Part shown: one piece after another, positions 17,770-26,790 of the stretch
How the letters are laid out: each line of letters opens with the position of its first letter
Numbering within the stretch: position 1 is the first letter of the stretch
DNA from: an uncultured Lachnospiraceae bacterium
Lineage (GTDB): Bacteria; Bacillota; Clostridia; Lachnospirales; Lachnospiraceae
DNA length: 64,000 nt
Direction of reading: 5' to 3'
Assembly: GCA_947652735.1 (NCBI GenBank)
Contig: CANTEG010000013.1
Span: forward strand, 1-64,000
Position numbers and translations under genes: made by a program
Notes under the pieces: generated by a model
The model's database searches: none
What the model saw: only the letters and a program-made list of their open reading frames with translations
Told to the model about the DNA's origin: nothing

Positions 17770-17828
17770 GAGGTTGTTGTATTACAGACCATTTGGTTAA
17801 ATGGGCTGGTATGACAGCCTCTTTTTTA
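17770..17828 (+). terminator. compound terminator of rny
   Basis: Outer stem GAGGTTGT/ACAGCCTC (17770-17777, 17814-17821) encloses an inner hairpin CCATTT-GGTT-AAATGG, followed by TTTTTT. The same two-storey design is seen after the LacI gene at 19119. Confidence 0.8.
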
Positions 17829-17832
17829 TTTT

Positions 17833-17920
17833 ATTAGGAAAGTCCTATGTACTTTCCTATAAGGCAGGATTAAAAATCCTGCTAAAATGCGAGCTATAGT
17901 GCCGAAGGCACTTTGTTCTA
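17833..17920. repeat. intergenic multi-hairpin repeat, copy 2
   Basis: Three hairpins in series: TAGGAAAGT/ACTTTCCTA (17835-17859), GCAGGATT/AATCCTGC (17864-17882) and AGTGCC-GAA-GGCACT (17898-17912), then TTTGTTC. The order and the last hairpin match the copy at 57152-57261. Confidence 0.75.
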
Positions 17921-17950
17921 TGTTATTCCCATAAAAAATACGCAAAGGTG

Positions 17951-17981
17951 TTGACAGCATCCCCGTTGTGTATGTTACAAT
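17951..17981 (+). promoter_or_regulatory. promoter of the LacI-type regulator
   Basis: TTGACA at 17951-17956 and extended -10 TGTTACAAT (TACAAT at 17976-17981); the spacer is 19 bases, longer than usual. Confidence 0.55.
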
Positions 17982-18082
17982 AGTCTAAAAATAGGATACC
18001 GAACATTGTGGATTATGCAGGTGAAACAAAATAAAACCCGCATAATATATGAGAAATGTGATTGTGGAAAACAGGAGAAAAA

Positions 18083-19111
18083 ATGATAACTATTAAGGAA
18101 CTTGCCAGTATTTTGAATGTCAGTCCCACAACAGTATCAAATGTGGTGAACGGACACACGGAAAAGATGTCTGAGGAGACAAGGCGTAAAATCGAACGTG
18201 CATTGATTCAGTATGATTTTAGAAGAAGTTACCATTCCAGCCAGCCTGGGGAACTGAAGCTGGTATCAGTTGATTTTAATCTGAGGTTTAGAAAACGGGT
18301 ATTTTTGGACCCGTTTTGTGCAGAACTGCTTGATACAATTTGTGTGAAGCTTCAGGAATACGGTAGATATCCTGTATGTGGAAGCTTAAAAGATACGGAG
18401 GAGGCATACAAAAAACTTCAGTCAAGAAATATAGAAGGTGGAATTGTAGTAGGTTTTAACCCGTGGGAATGTGAGGCATTTTCACATAAGGTGGGAAAAC
18501 CGGTTGTGTTTATTGACTGTGGTACTGGAAATTATGACAATGTGGGTATTGAAGATTACGAGGGAGGAAAACGCATAACAGAGTTTATGCTTAGGCAGGG
18601 TCACAGACGGATTGCTTTTTTCTGTGATAAGAAAAATCCCGTATCAAGTAATTTGGAACGTTTTCGGGGATATTGTGATGCCCTTGAAGAATATGGAATA
18701 TCATACAGTAATGAGGATTATCTGTATCTTCCTGATGATAAAAATCTAATGAGGGAAACACTTAGAAATTTTGCACACAAGGTAAGAAGACAGGGATACA
18801 CAGCGGTGTTTGTTGTGTCCGATTATCTTGCCAATGAGACAATTCGTATATTTGAGACGGCAGGACTTAGTGTACCTGATGATATATCAGTAGCAGGTTT
18901 TGATGATAACCTATATGCCAAGCTGGGAAAACCGATGCTCACTACGGTAAGACAACCAATCAGGGAGAAAGGTGAACAAGCGGTTACGCTTCTTATGCAG
19001 AGAATAAACGGTGAGGAAATCATAGCCAACTCATTTCGCTTCCCTGTGGAATTGATTGTCAGGGACAGTGTAAAAAACATAACATTACCTGATGCATTAC
19101 CTAGTGCATGA
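18083..19111 (+). CDS. LacI family transcriptional regulator of the sugar operon
   Basis: 342 residues. The helix-turn-helix TIKELASILNVSPTTVSNVV starts at residue 3, with the hinge region after about 50 residues, followed by a periplasmic-binding-protein-like sugar sensor. The effector-domain signature ISVAGFDDNLYA is near residue 270. The ATG at 18083 (CAGGAGA upstream) is preferred to an in-frame TTG at 18062. It is transcribed separately, immediately ahead of the ABC sugar genes, so it very probably controls them in response to an alpha-galactoside or sucrose. Confidence 0.93.
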   Translation: MITIKELASILNVSPTTVSNVVNGHTEKMSEETRRKIERALIQYDFRRSYHSSQPGELKLVSVDFNLRFRKRVFLDPFCAELLDTICVKLQEYGRYPVCGSLKDTEEAYKKLQSRNIEGGIVVGFNPWECEAFSHKVGKPVVFIDCGTGNYDNVGIEDYEGGKRITEFMLRQGHRRIAFFCDKKNPVSSNLERFRGYCDALEEYGISYSNEDYLYLPDDKNLMRETLRNFAHKVRRQGYTAVFVVSDYLANETIRIFETAGLSVPDDISVAGFDDNLYAKLGKPMLTTVRQPIREKGEQAVTLLMQRINGEEIIANSFRFPVELIVRDSVKNITLPDALPSA

Positions 19112-19118
19112 CATTATT

Positions 19119-19167
19119 AAGGTTGTACCATCATAAATTTATGATGGTGACAGCCTTTTATTTTTTT
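19119..19167 (+). terminator. compound terminator of the LacI-type gene
   Basis: AAGGTTGT pairs with ACAGCCTT (19119-19126, 19150-19157) around a perfect 22-base palindrome (19127-19148, arms ACCATCATAAA/TTTATGATGGT), followed by a T-rich run. Confidence 0.85.
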
Positions 19168-19451
19168 GTTTTTTAGTCGAAATGCGTATAAATATACTGC
19201 TGTAGTAACCAGTATAATATGTGTTGTTTTGTAAAACCGTGTGTTATTTGTGAACAAAAAGGTACATTTTATCAACTTTGGTAAAAATTAACAAAAAACG
19301 AATATAATAATTATAAAAAAGGCACATGATGTTATACATTTTGTTGGTGTTGTGCATAACATATTGAAAAACAAAATATAACAACCTAACATAATTATAT
19401 GTGGAAACACTTTGAATATATATTATTAATAAAGAGAGAAGGAGGTAAAAG
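19168..19451 (+). promoter_or_regulatory. control region of the sugar operon
   Basis: AT-rich leader region of the sugar operon. A perfect TATAAT is at 19303-19308 with only a poor -35 (TTGGTA, 19278-19283, 19-base spacer), as expected for an activated or tightly controlled promoter. Downstream lies a 10-base inverted repeat ATGTTATACA/TGCATAACAT (19329-19338, 19353-19362; 9 of 10 match), a possible operator for the LacI-type regulator. GTGGAAACAC at 19401-19410 is a second weak operator-like site. AGAAGGAGG precedes the first gene. Confidence 0.45.
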
Positions 19452-20735
19452 ATGAAAAACAAAAAGTGTGCACTTTTTGCGACAACTGCAATGGTAATTT
19501 CCCTTTTGGCTGGTGGTTGCAGTGCCAGAAAAGACGACAACGGAAAAGTCAGAATCGAACTGGTGCAGTATAAGCCGGAGGCAGTAGCCGTATTTGAGGA
19601 GCTGGAAGAAAAATTCAATGCAACACATGATGACATTGAGTTGGTGATTGACTCCCCAAATGATGCTATGACAATTTTAAAGACAAGATTTATCAGAGAA
19701 GATAATCCTGACATTATCGGAATCGGTGGTGATATCAATTACTCCAATTTCTTAGATGCCGAAATGCTAATGGATATATCGGATTTTGATGGTCTTTCCG
19801 ACATCAAGGACAATTACCTGAGCATCAACAAGGATTTAGAGTATGTTCCGCAGGAGGGTGTGTATGCGATGCCGTATATGGCAAATGCAGCAGGAATACT
19901 CTACAACCGTGATATGTTTGAGGAACATGGCTGGGAGGTGCCAAAGACATGGGAGGAATTTACTGCACTGTGTGATACCATTTCACAAGCGGGTATGCAG
20001 CCTCTTTACTTTGGCTATAAGGACACATGGACCTGTCTTGCACCTTGGAATGCAATTGCAGTAAATTTGTGTCCGTCTGATTTAGCATATCAGGTAAACA
20101 GTGGAAATGCTAAATTCTCGGAGCAATATGCAGAGGTCGCTTCAAAACAGCGTGAGCTTCTTAATTGGGCACAGCCTAATCCTGTTGCCTATAGCTACAA
20201 TGATGCCTGTACCGCTTTTGCGAGAGGTGAATCTGCAATGTATGTCATCGGAAGCTATGCCATACCGCAGATAAAGTCTGTTAATCCGGATATCAATATT
20301 GATTCTTTTGTATTCCCTGCAAGCAGTGTGGCAGAGGAGAATATATTAAATTCCGGTAATGACCTGATGTTCTGTGTTATGGAGGATTGTGAGTACAAGG
20401 AGGAGGCATATGAGGTTCTGCGTTTCCTGCTTGAGGACGAAAATATAAAAATCTATCTGGAGGCACAGAGTGCAGTTCCTTGCAAGAAGGGGGATTTTGA
20501 GCTTGCATCGGAGCTTGACAGTATGCGGGAGTATATTGACAACGGCATTGTGGCAGATTATCAGGACCACCATTATCCGAGTGAGATGGCAGTGGATGCC
20601 ATGATTCAGACCTACCTTTTGGATAATGACAGTGATGCACTAAGTACATTTATGGCAAGGTTTGATAAAGAGTGGGTGCGTTACAATAAGGATATCATAG
20701 CCAAGGTAGAGAAATATAAGGAGAAGGAGGAGTAG
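19452..20735 (+). CDS. ABC sugar transporter, substrate-binding lipoprotein
   Basis: 427 residues. The signal peptide ends in the lipobox LAGGC, with lipidated Cys23, so the mature protein is tethered outside the membrane. The rest is a family 1 (MalE/RafE-like) extracellular solute-binding protein: MPYMANAAGILYNRDMFEEHGWEVPKTWEEF-type core beginning near residue 139, and GRGESAMYVIGSYA-like segment near 258. It should deliver an oligosaccharide to the two permeases that follow 3 bases downstream. The downstream alpha-galactosidase suggests raffinose, melibiose or stachyose as ligand; this is inference. Confidence 0.94.
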   Translation: MKNKKCALFATTAMVISLLAGGCSARKDDNGKVRIELVQYKPEAVAVFEELEEKFNATHDDIELVIDSPNDAMTILKTRFIREDNPDIIGIGGDINYSNFLDAEMLMDISDFDGLSDIKDNYLSINKDLEYVPQEGVYAMPYMANAAGILYNRDMFEEHGWEVPKTWEEFTALCDTISQAGMQPLYFGYKDTWTCLAPWNAIAVNLCPSDLAYQVNSGNAKFSEQYAEVASKQRELLNWAQPNPVAYSYNDACTAFARGESAMYVIGSYAIPQIKSVNPDINIDSFVFPASSVAEENILNSGNDLMFCVMEDCEYKEEAYEVLRFLLEDENIKIYLEAQSAVPCKKGDFELASELDSMREYIDNGIVADYQDHHYPSEMAVDAMIQTYLLDNDSDALSTFMARFDKEWVRYNKDIIAKVEKYKEKEE

Positions 20736-20738
20736 AAG

Positions 20739-21662
20739 ATGGGAAACGAAGAAGCAAAGAAGGAGAAGACGGAAAAGAAAGAAAAAAAAGTTAAGACTTG
20801 GAGTCGAAACGATAAAATCTTTCTTGGAATACTGATACCTGTATTGGTTTTGTTCTTCTGTTTCAATACGCTTCCCCTGATTAAAGGCTTTTATTATGGT
20901 CTTACCAATTTCAGGGGCTACGGAAATTATGACTTTGTAGGCTTGCGTAACTTTAAGGATTTATTTACCGATGCAAGAGTAGGAAAATCCTATTTATTTA
21001 CTTTTAAGTATGCTCTGGTGATGACACTTTTGGTCAACTTCTTAAGCTTGGTTCTCGCTCTTGGAATGAATCGGGAAATTAAGGGAAAAAATGCACTCAG
21101 AGGTATTTACTTCGTACCGAATATACTTGGCGGACTGGTAGTCGGCTATATATTCAGTTTTATCTTTACTTACATTTTACCTGCTGTCGGAGAGGCAACT
21201 GGTATTGGATTTCTTCAAAACAGCTTTCTTGCAAACACAAAAACAGCATGGATTGCCATTGTTATTGTAGGTGCATGGCAGGGTATTGCAATGAATACGA
21301 TTATTTATATATCCGGTCTTCAAACTGTGCCCGAGGAGGTATACGAGGCATGTATGCTGGACGGAGCCAGCGGATGGAAAAAGTTTTCCAAGATTACACT
21401 TCCGCTCATTATGCCGTTCGTAACAATTAATCTCGTGCTTTGCATGAAAAATGCGTTGATGGTATTTGACCAGATTATGTCTTTGACAAAAGGAGGACCT
21501 TCCCAGAGTACAGAGTCCATATCATATTTGATTTACAATAATGGTATGAGCGGTGGACAGTTTGGATTCCAAAGTGCGAATGCATTCGTATTCTTTGTTG
21601 TAATAGTTGCTATTTCATTTATGCAGATGAAATTCTTAGGTGGAAAGGAGGAGCAGTTATAA
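20739..21662 (+). CDS. ABC sugar permease (MalF/RafF type)
   Basis: 307 residues, with a strongly charged N terminus (Lys/Glu-rich, about 20 residues) and six hydrophobic helices. The coupling loop for the ATPase, EVYEACMLDGASGWKKFSKITLPL (EAA motif, near residue 200), is intact. It pairs with the second permease, whose ATG overlaps its TAA by one base. No ATP-binding protein is encoded in the operon. Confidence 0.95.
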   Translation: MGNEEAKKEKTEKKEKKVKTWSRNDKIFLGILIPVLVLFFCFNTLPLIKGFYYGLTNFRGYGNYDFVGLRNFKDLFTDARVGKSYLFTFKYALVMTLLVNFLSLVLALGMNREIKGKNALRGIYFVPNILGGLVVGYIFSFIFTYILPAVGEATGIGFLQNSFLANTKTAWIAIVIVGAWQGIAMNTIIYISGLQTVPEEVYEACMLDGASGWKKFSKITLPLIMPFVTINLVLCMKNALMVFDQIMSLTKGGPSQSTESISYLIYNNGMSGGQFGFQSANAFVFFVVIVAISFMQMKFLGGKEEQL

Positions 21663-22633
21663 TGGATAATAAGGAACAGGAAAATATGGCAGTACAGGAA
21701 GCTGCAACTGCCCAAAGCCCTATGCCGGAGGCATCTGAAAAGGTAACTGAAAAGGAGCCTGAGAAAAAACCGCCTAAGATGAAAAAATCGAAAGGCGCTG
21801 TGGGCGGAAAAACAGCAAATGTAATTATAAATATTTTGCTGGTTATCGGTTGTATTACAGTATTCTTTCCGTTATATATGACTGTGATTATAGCATTTAA
21901 GAAACCGTCTGAGATGACAAATGATGTAGCAGGTGCACTGGCGTTTCCTGAAAAATGGAATTTTGATAACTTTGCAGAGGCAATGCGCGTAACTGATTTT
22001 TGGCATTCTTTAGGTAACAGCTTGCTTCTTACCGGCGTTACAGTTGTTATATGTATCTTGCTTCATTCTTTGGCAGGTTATGTTATTGGAAGAAAAATGG
22101 CAAAACTTAAGACATTTAAGGCTGCATATTTTTATATTGTAAGTGGTATGTTTGTTCCGTTTGCAGTTTTGATGATGCCTCTTGTAAAGCAGACAGCTCA
22201 GATGGGAATTGCAAACAGAATTGGTGTTATTATCTTATACGTTGTATTCTTTATGCCAATGAATATGATGCTATATACAGGATATTTAAAAAATATTCCC
22301 CTTGCCCTTGAGGAGGCGGCGTGTGTAGATGGTGCCACGGCATGGCAGACATATTGGAAAATTATTTTTCCGAATATGAAGCCTATGCATGCAACAGTTG
22401 CGGTTCTTACAGCAATGAGTACATGGAATGACGTTATGACACCACTTGTTATTATGTCAGGAACAGACCAAAATACACTTCCGTTGGCACAGCTTAACTT
22501 CCAGACTCAGTTTGGAACAAATTACAACCTTGCATTTGCATCATACCTGCTTGCGTTATTACCGATATTGATATTCTATATTATATGTCAGAAGCAGATT
22601 ATCAGCGGTGTTGTAAATGGAGCGGTTAAATAA
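21662..22633 (+). CDS. ABC sugar permease (MalG/RafG type)
   Basis: 323 residues. About 50 polar residues rich in Glu, Pro and Lys precede six membrane helices; that long cytoplasmic extension is unusual for the family. The EAA loop LALEEAACVDGATAWQTYWKI is present near residue 215. With the preceding permease it forms the channel of a carbohydrate uptake-1 type importer. The energy-giving ATPase must come from another locus, as with the multitask MsmK-type ATPases of other Firmicutes. The ATG overlaps the preceding stop codon. Confidence 0.95.
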   Translation: MDNKEQENMAVQEAATAQSPMPEASEKVTEKEPEKKPPKMKKSKGAVGGKTANVIINILLVIGCITVFFPLYMTVIIAFKKPSEMTNDVAGALAFPEKWNFDNFAEAMRVTDFWHSLGNSLLLTGVTVVICILLHSLAGYVIGRKMAKLKTFKAAYFYIVSGMFVPFAVLMMPLVKQTAQMGIANRIGVIILYVVFFMPMNMMLYTGYLKNIPLALEEAACVDGATAWQTYWKIIFPNMKPMHATVAVLTAMSTWNDVMTPLVIMSGTDQNTLPLAQLNFQTQFGTNYNLAFASYLLALLPILIFYIICQKQIISGVVNGAVK

Positions 22634-22656
22634 CAGTAAATCAAAGATATATTTTT

Positions 22657-22735
22657 AATCCGAAAACGGCAGCCTTGGCAGCGTTCATTCGCTGCCTGTG
22701 GCTGACGTTTGTCGGATTTTATTAGAAAAATCCGA
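22657..22735 (+). promoter_or_regulatory. mutually exclusive hairpins inside the sugar operon
   Basis: A long stepped stem runs from AATCCGA (22657-22663) to TCGGATT (22712-22718), with an inner GGCAGCG/CGCTGCC helix, ending in TTTT. The segment TCGGATTTT (22712-22720) can instead pair with AAAATCCGA (22727-22735). This is the layout of an attenuator or an mRNA stability switch between transport and enzyme genes. Confidence 0.6.
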
Positions 22736-22773
22736 TTTTAGGAAATTAAGAGAAGTATAGAGGATGAAACGGT

Positions 22774-24573
22774 ATGAATTTAGAACAGAGCTATTATGAG
22801 CTTTATGGTGACAATGATATAACAAGATTTCGTTATGGTCAGCTTATGGATATAATGGAGCGTGCTGTCAAGGAAAGACCGTCTGTGCTTAAAAAATATG
22901 ATGCGGAGGGTAATGTATGGTATCATTCTGAAAAAATGGTGGGAATGATGCTTTATGTTGACAGGTTCAGTGATAATCTTGAGGGATTTGAAAAGAAAAT
23001 AGATTATCTGGCTGAGCTTGGTGTAACCTATGTCCATTTTATGCCGCTCTTAAAATCCAGAGAGGGAAATAATGACGGGGGCTATGCAGTGTCGGATTAC
23101 CTCATGGTGGACGAAAAATTTGGAACAATGGAAATGCTTACCCGAATTATTGGTAAGATGAGAAAAAAGGGAATCCGAACCTGTATTGATTTTGTATTAA
23201 ATCATACGGCAAAGGAGCACATCTGGGCGAAGAAGTGTTTAGATGGCGATGAAGACTACAGAGATATGTACATTATGTTTGATGATGATACCATACCTAA
23301 GGAATATGAGAAAAATCTGACACAGATTTTTCCGGGAGTGGCACCGGGGAATTTTACATTCTATCCTGAGTATGGTAAATATGTTATGACACGTTTTTAT
23401 GAGTTCCAGTGGGATTTGAATTACAGAAATCCACAGGTATTCAATAAAATAGTGGAGGTGCTGCTTACTCTTGCCAACAAGGGTGTTGATATATTCAGGC
23501 TCGATGCAATTCCATATATGTGGAAAGAGCTTGGAACGACATGCATGAACCATCCGAATGTACACAAGCTGATTGCCATGATGTATGAAATCACGAGGAA
23601 AGTATGTCCGAGTGTGATATTTCTTGGAGAGGCAATTGTGGAGCCTTTTGAGATTGTTAAGTATTTTGGAAATGGAATGGATAAGGAATGCAATGTTATG
23701 TACAATGCTTCCTTTATGGTATTGTTGTGGAATTCGCTGGCAACGCGTGACGTGAGGTTGATGGAGCGTTCTCTTGCCAAGGATTATGGAATCACTTCCG
23801 ATGGTATATGGATAAATTATGTGCGCTGCCATGATGATATCGGTTGGGGATTTGAAACAGATATTTTAAGAGAACTGGGGTGTGACCCAGAGCAGCATAA
23901 GCAGTTTATGATTCGCTACATGGAAGGAAAGTTTCCGGGAAGCTTTTCCATAGGCGAATTATATGAGTATAATCCCATAAACAAGGATGCAAGGAACAGT
24001 GGAACGCTGGCATCCATGTGCGGACTTGAACAGGCACAAAACGAGAAGCATATGTATAAGCTTGAGCTTGCAGTAAAGCGTATATTACTGGTGCATGCAA
24101 TGGTTATTTCTTATACAGGTATTCCGTTACTTTATAGTGGTGACGAAATTGGTCAGATAAATGATTGGAGCTATAAGGAGGTTCCTGCACATGCACATGA
24201 TTCCAGATGGCTTCACAGGGGCAAAATGGATTGGGTGCTTGCCAAAAACAGACATGATTTAAGCTCGGTTGAGGGACAGATTTTTCTCAAGCTGAAGCAG
24301 ATGATTGAAATAAGAAAATCATGTGTATATTTTAGTTCAAATTATCGTGCAATACCTGTAGATACAGGCAATTTGGCCGTATTTTGCTTTCATAAGGAAG
24401 ACAAAATGCTGGTGCTTGCCAATTTCTCAGAGCATGAGCAGTGGGTGGATACAGGCAGCTTTGATTGGTTTGGGTTGCCTGGTGAGATGCATGACCTTAT
24501 AACGGGAAGGCAAATCAGGTCATATCAGAATACGATTTTGCTTGGACCGTACGAATTTTTATGGCTGGTTTAG
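22774..24573 (+). CDS. GH13 subfamily 4 amylosucrase / sucrose hydrolase-like enzyme
   Basis: 599 residues, cytoplasmic. The family hallmarks of amylosucrase are visible: NNDGGYAVSDYLMVDEKFG, FRLDAIPYMWKELGTTC with nucleophile Asp244, FLGEAIV with acid/base Glu286, VRCHDDIGW with His353 and Asp354, and NSGTLASM. Such enzymes act on sucrose, either building alpha-glucan and releasing fructose or simply hydrolysing it. Length is about 30-50 residues below the classical amylosucrases, mostly at the N terminus. It differs from the GH13_18 sucrose phosphorylases usually found beside alpha-galactosidases. A fructokinase in the same operon supports sucrose as substrate. Confidence 0.85.
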   Translation: MNLEQSYYELYGDNDITRFRYGQLMDIMERAVKERPSVLKKYDAEGNVWYHSEKMVGMMLYVDRFSDNLEGFEKKIDYLAELGVTYVHFMPLLKSREGNNDGGYAVSDYLMVDEKFGTMEMLTRIIGKMRKKGIRTCIDFVLNHTAKEHIWAKKCLDGDEDYRDMYIMFDDDTIPKEYEKNLTQIFPGVAPGNFTFYPEYGKYVMTRFYEFQWDLNYRNPQVFNKIVEVLLTLANKGVDIFRLDAIPYMWKELGTTCMNHPNVHKLIAMMYEITRKVCPSVIFLGEAIVEPFEIVKYFGNGMDKECNVMYNASFMVLLWNSLATRDVRLMERSLAKDYGITSDGIWINYVRCHDDIGWGFETDILRELGCDPEQHKQFMIRYMEGKFPGSFSIGELYEYNPINKDARNSGTLASMCGLEQAQNEKHMYKLELAVKRILLVHAMVISYTGIPLLYSGDEIGQINDWSYKEVPAHAHDSRWLHRGKMDWVLAKNRHDLSSVEGQIFLKLKQMIEIRKSCVYFSSNYRAIPVDTGNLAVFCFHKEDKMLVLANFSEHEQWVDTGSFDWFGLPGEMHDLITGRQIRSYQNTILLGPYEFLWLV

Positions 24574-24587
24574 GAAGGAGAAAATTG

Positions 24588-26789
24588 ATGGGAATCATTG
24601 TTAAGGATAAGGTTTTTACGATTCATACGAAGAACAGCACGTATCAGCTTAAGGTGGATGATAAGGGGGTGCTTCTGCATACTTATTATGGGGCACGTAC
24701 AGATGAAACGGATTACTCATATACGATAATGGCGGCTGATGTGGGATTTTCGGGTAACATTGCTGCCTCTGTTGATGACAGGACATATTCGCTTGACTTT
24801 TTTCCACAGGAGTATCCGGTTCTTGGAAGCGGAGATTACCGTGTTAATTGTTTGGAGATGGATCTTGGACAGGGTGTAAAGGATTGTATGTTGTTTTATG
24901 ACTCCCATACTATATATTCGGGAAAATATTCATTGCCTGGTCTGCCTGCATTGTTTGCGGAGGAAGGTGACAATGTTGAAACTCTGGAAATCGTTATGAA
25001 GGAGGACAAGGAAGAAGTATATGTGCACCTTCTGTACGGTGTGTTTTTTGATGCGGATATCATAACCCGTGCCGCATTTATAGAAAATAAGAGTGGAAAG
25101 GAAGTCAGTATATCAAGGATGATGTCTGCTGGTGTTGATTTTTCCCACAGTGATTATGACATGATTCATTTCCACGGTAGACATGCAAATGAGAGAAACA
25201 TGGAAAGGGTGCCGCTGTTCCATGGTATTTTTGAGCTGAGAAGCACAAGGGGGACCTCAAGCCATCAGCATAATCCGTTTGTCGTTCTTGCCGGAAAAAA
25301 TACGAACGAGGAAATGGGAGAATGCTACGGCATGGCACTTCTTTACAGCGGCGGCTTTCATATGCAGGCGGAGGTAGACCAGCGCGGATATGCAAGGCTT
25401 GTTATGGGAATCGATGATTCGGATTTGGATTGGAGGCTGGCGGACGGAGATATATTTACCGTGCCTGAGGTGATGATGGGTTACAGCAAGGACGGAGTTG
25501 GTAACTTATCACGAAGCTATCATAATGCTGTGTTCCATCATTTGATACGGAGCAAATGGCGTGACAGACAACGTCCTGTGATAGTGAATAACTGGGAGGC
25601 GACATATTTTGATTTTGACGGAGAAAAGCTGCTTGACATAGCAAGTCAGGGGGCAAAGCTTGGACTCGATATGCTGGTGCTTGATGATGGCTGGTTTGGA
25701 AAGCGTGATGACGATTACTCAGGTTTGGGTGATTGGGTTGTCAATGAAAAAAAGCTTGGCTGTTCCTTAAAGGAGCTGGTGGACAAGGTAAATGACATGG
25801 GGCTTTCCTTTGGCATATGGGTGGAGCCTGAAATGATATCTGAGGACAGCGATTTGTACAGGCAGCATCCTGATTGGGCATTTGTTGTGCCGGGCAGGGA
25901 GCCTATAAGGGGCAGGTCACAGCTTGTACTTGATATGACGAGAGATGATGTAATTGAGTATATAGAACAGAGGCTGTTTGCACTTTTGGATTCTGCAAAT
26001 ATTCAATATATAAAATGGGATATGAACCGTTCTCTGGCTGGCACTTACAGCGGGCAGCTTAGATGTGAGCGTCAGGGTGAAGTAAGACACCGCTTTGTGC
26101 TTGGCCTGTACCGCGTACTTGAGGATTTGAATAAACGGTATCCTGAGCTTTTGATTGAGGGTTGCAGTGGCGGTGGCGGACGTTTTGATATGGGTATGCT
26201 TTATTATACGCCACAAATATGGTGCAGTGATAATACAGATGCCATAGAGCGTTTGAGGATACAGTATGGAACATCCTTCGCATATCCGATGTCCTCGGTA
26301 TCTGCACATGTTTCTGTGTGTCCAAATCATCAGAACGGCAGAGTTACACCGTTTAAGACAAGAGGAATTTGTGCGATGCAGGGTACCTTTGGTTATGAAC
26401 TTGACTTGAGTTTAATGAGTGACGAGGATAAGGAACTTGCCAAAGAACAGGTCGAAACATTTAAGAAGCATTACAGGCTGTTTCAGTTTGGGGATTATTA
26501 TAGAATTACATCACCGTTTGATAATCCTGATTTTACTGCGTGGGAATATGCAGACAAGGACGGACGGGAGGCATATCTTGCAGTTGTGTTTACGGATGTA
26601 CACGGAAATCCTTTGCCGCACATGGTGCGTTTTAAAGGGTTGGTGCCGGATGGTTCATACAAAGTATATGAGGACGGAGCTGTTATCGGTTCACGCACAG
26701 GTGCGGCTTTGATGAATGCAGGCGTGCTGCTTCCGATACCAAAGGAAAGTTATGATTCCACATCATTTTATGTGAGTATGGAGGGATAA
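24588..26789 (+). CDS. GH36 alpha-galactosidase
   Basis: 733 residues, standard for tetrameric GH36 enzymes (AgaA type). It removes terminal alpha-1,6-galactose from melibiose, raffinose and stachyose in the cytoplasm. The nucleophile Asp478 in IKWDMNR and the acid/base Asp548 in WCSDNTDAIERL are at the positions known from the Geobacillus enzyme. Also visible are WEATYFDF, LDDGWFGKRDDD and EGCSGGGGRFD. The ATG at 24588 with AGGAAGGAG is chosen over the upstream ATG at 24561 inside the previous gene; the start lies 14 bases after the GH13 stop codon. Confidence 0.97.
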   Translation: MGIIVKDKVFTIHTKNSTYQLKVDDKGVLLHTYYGARTDETDYSYTIMAADVGFSGNIAASVDDRTYSLDFFPQEYPVLGSGDYRVNCLEMDLGQGVKDCMLFYDSHTIYSGKYSLPGLPALFAEEGDNVETLEIVMKEDKEEVYVHLLYGVFFDADIITRAAFIENKSGKEVSISRMMSAGVDFSHSDYDMIHFHGRHANERNMERVPLFHGIFELRSTRGTSSHQHNPFVVLAGKNTNEEMGECYGMALLYSGGFHMQAEVDQRGYARLVMGIDDSDLDWRLADGDIFTVPEVMMGYSKDGVGNLSRSYHNAVFHHLIRSKWRDRQRPVIVNNWEATYFDFDGEKLLDIASQGAKLGLDMLVLDDGWFGKRDDDYSGLGDWVVNEKKLGCSLKELVDKVNDMGLSFGIWVEPEMISEDSDLYRQHPDWAFVVPGREPIRGRSQLVLDMTRDDVIEYIEQRLFALLDSANIQYIKWDMNRSLAGTYSGQLRCERQGEVRHRFVLGLYRVLEDLNKRYPELLIEGCSGGGGRFDMGMLYYTPQIWCSDNTDAIERLRIQYGTSFAYPMSSVSAHVSVCPNHQNGRVTPFKTRGICAMQGTFGYELDLSLMSDEDKELAKEQVETFKKHYRLFQFGDYYRITSPFDNPDFTAWEYADKDGREAYLAVVFTDVHGNPLPHMVRFKGLVPDGSYKVYEDGAVIGSRTGAALMNAGVLLPIPKESYDSTSFYVSMEG

Positions 26790-26790
26790 T

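Noticed and set aside
23239-23832. 197-residue - strand open frame inside the GH13 gene
   Set aside because: Antisense to a clearly coding frame with all catalytic residues; composition rich in His, Ile and Cys is typical of a shadow frame.
22774-24573. Sucrose phosphorylase (GH13_18) as identity of the GH13 gene
   Set aside because: The NNDGGYAVSDY, FRLDAIPYMWKE and CHDDIGW blocks match amylosucrase-type GH13_4 rather than sucrose phosphorylase.
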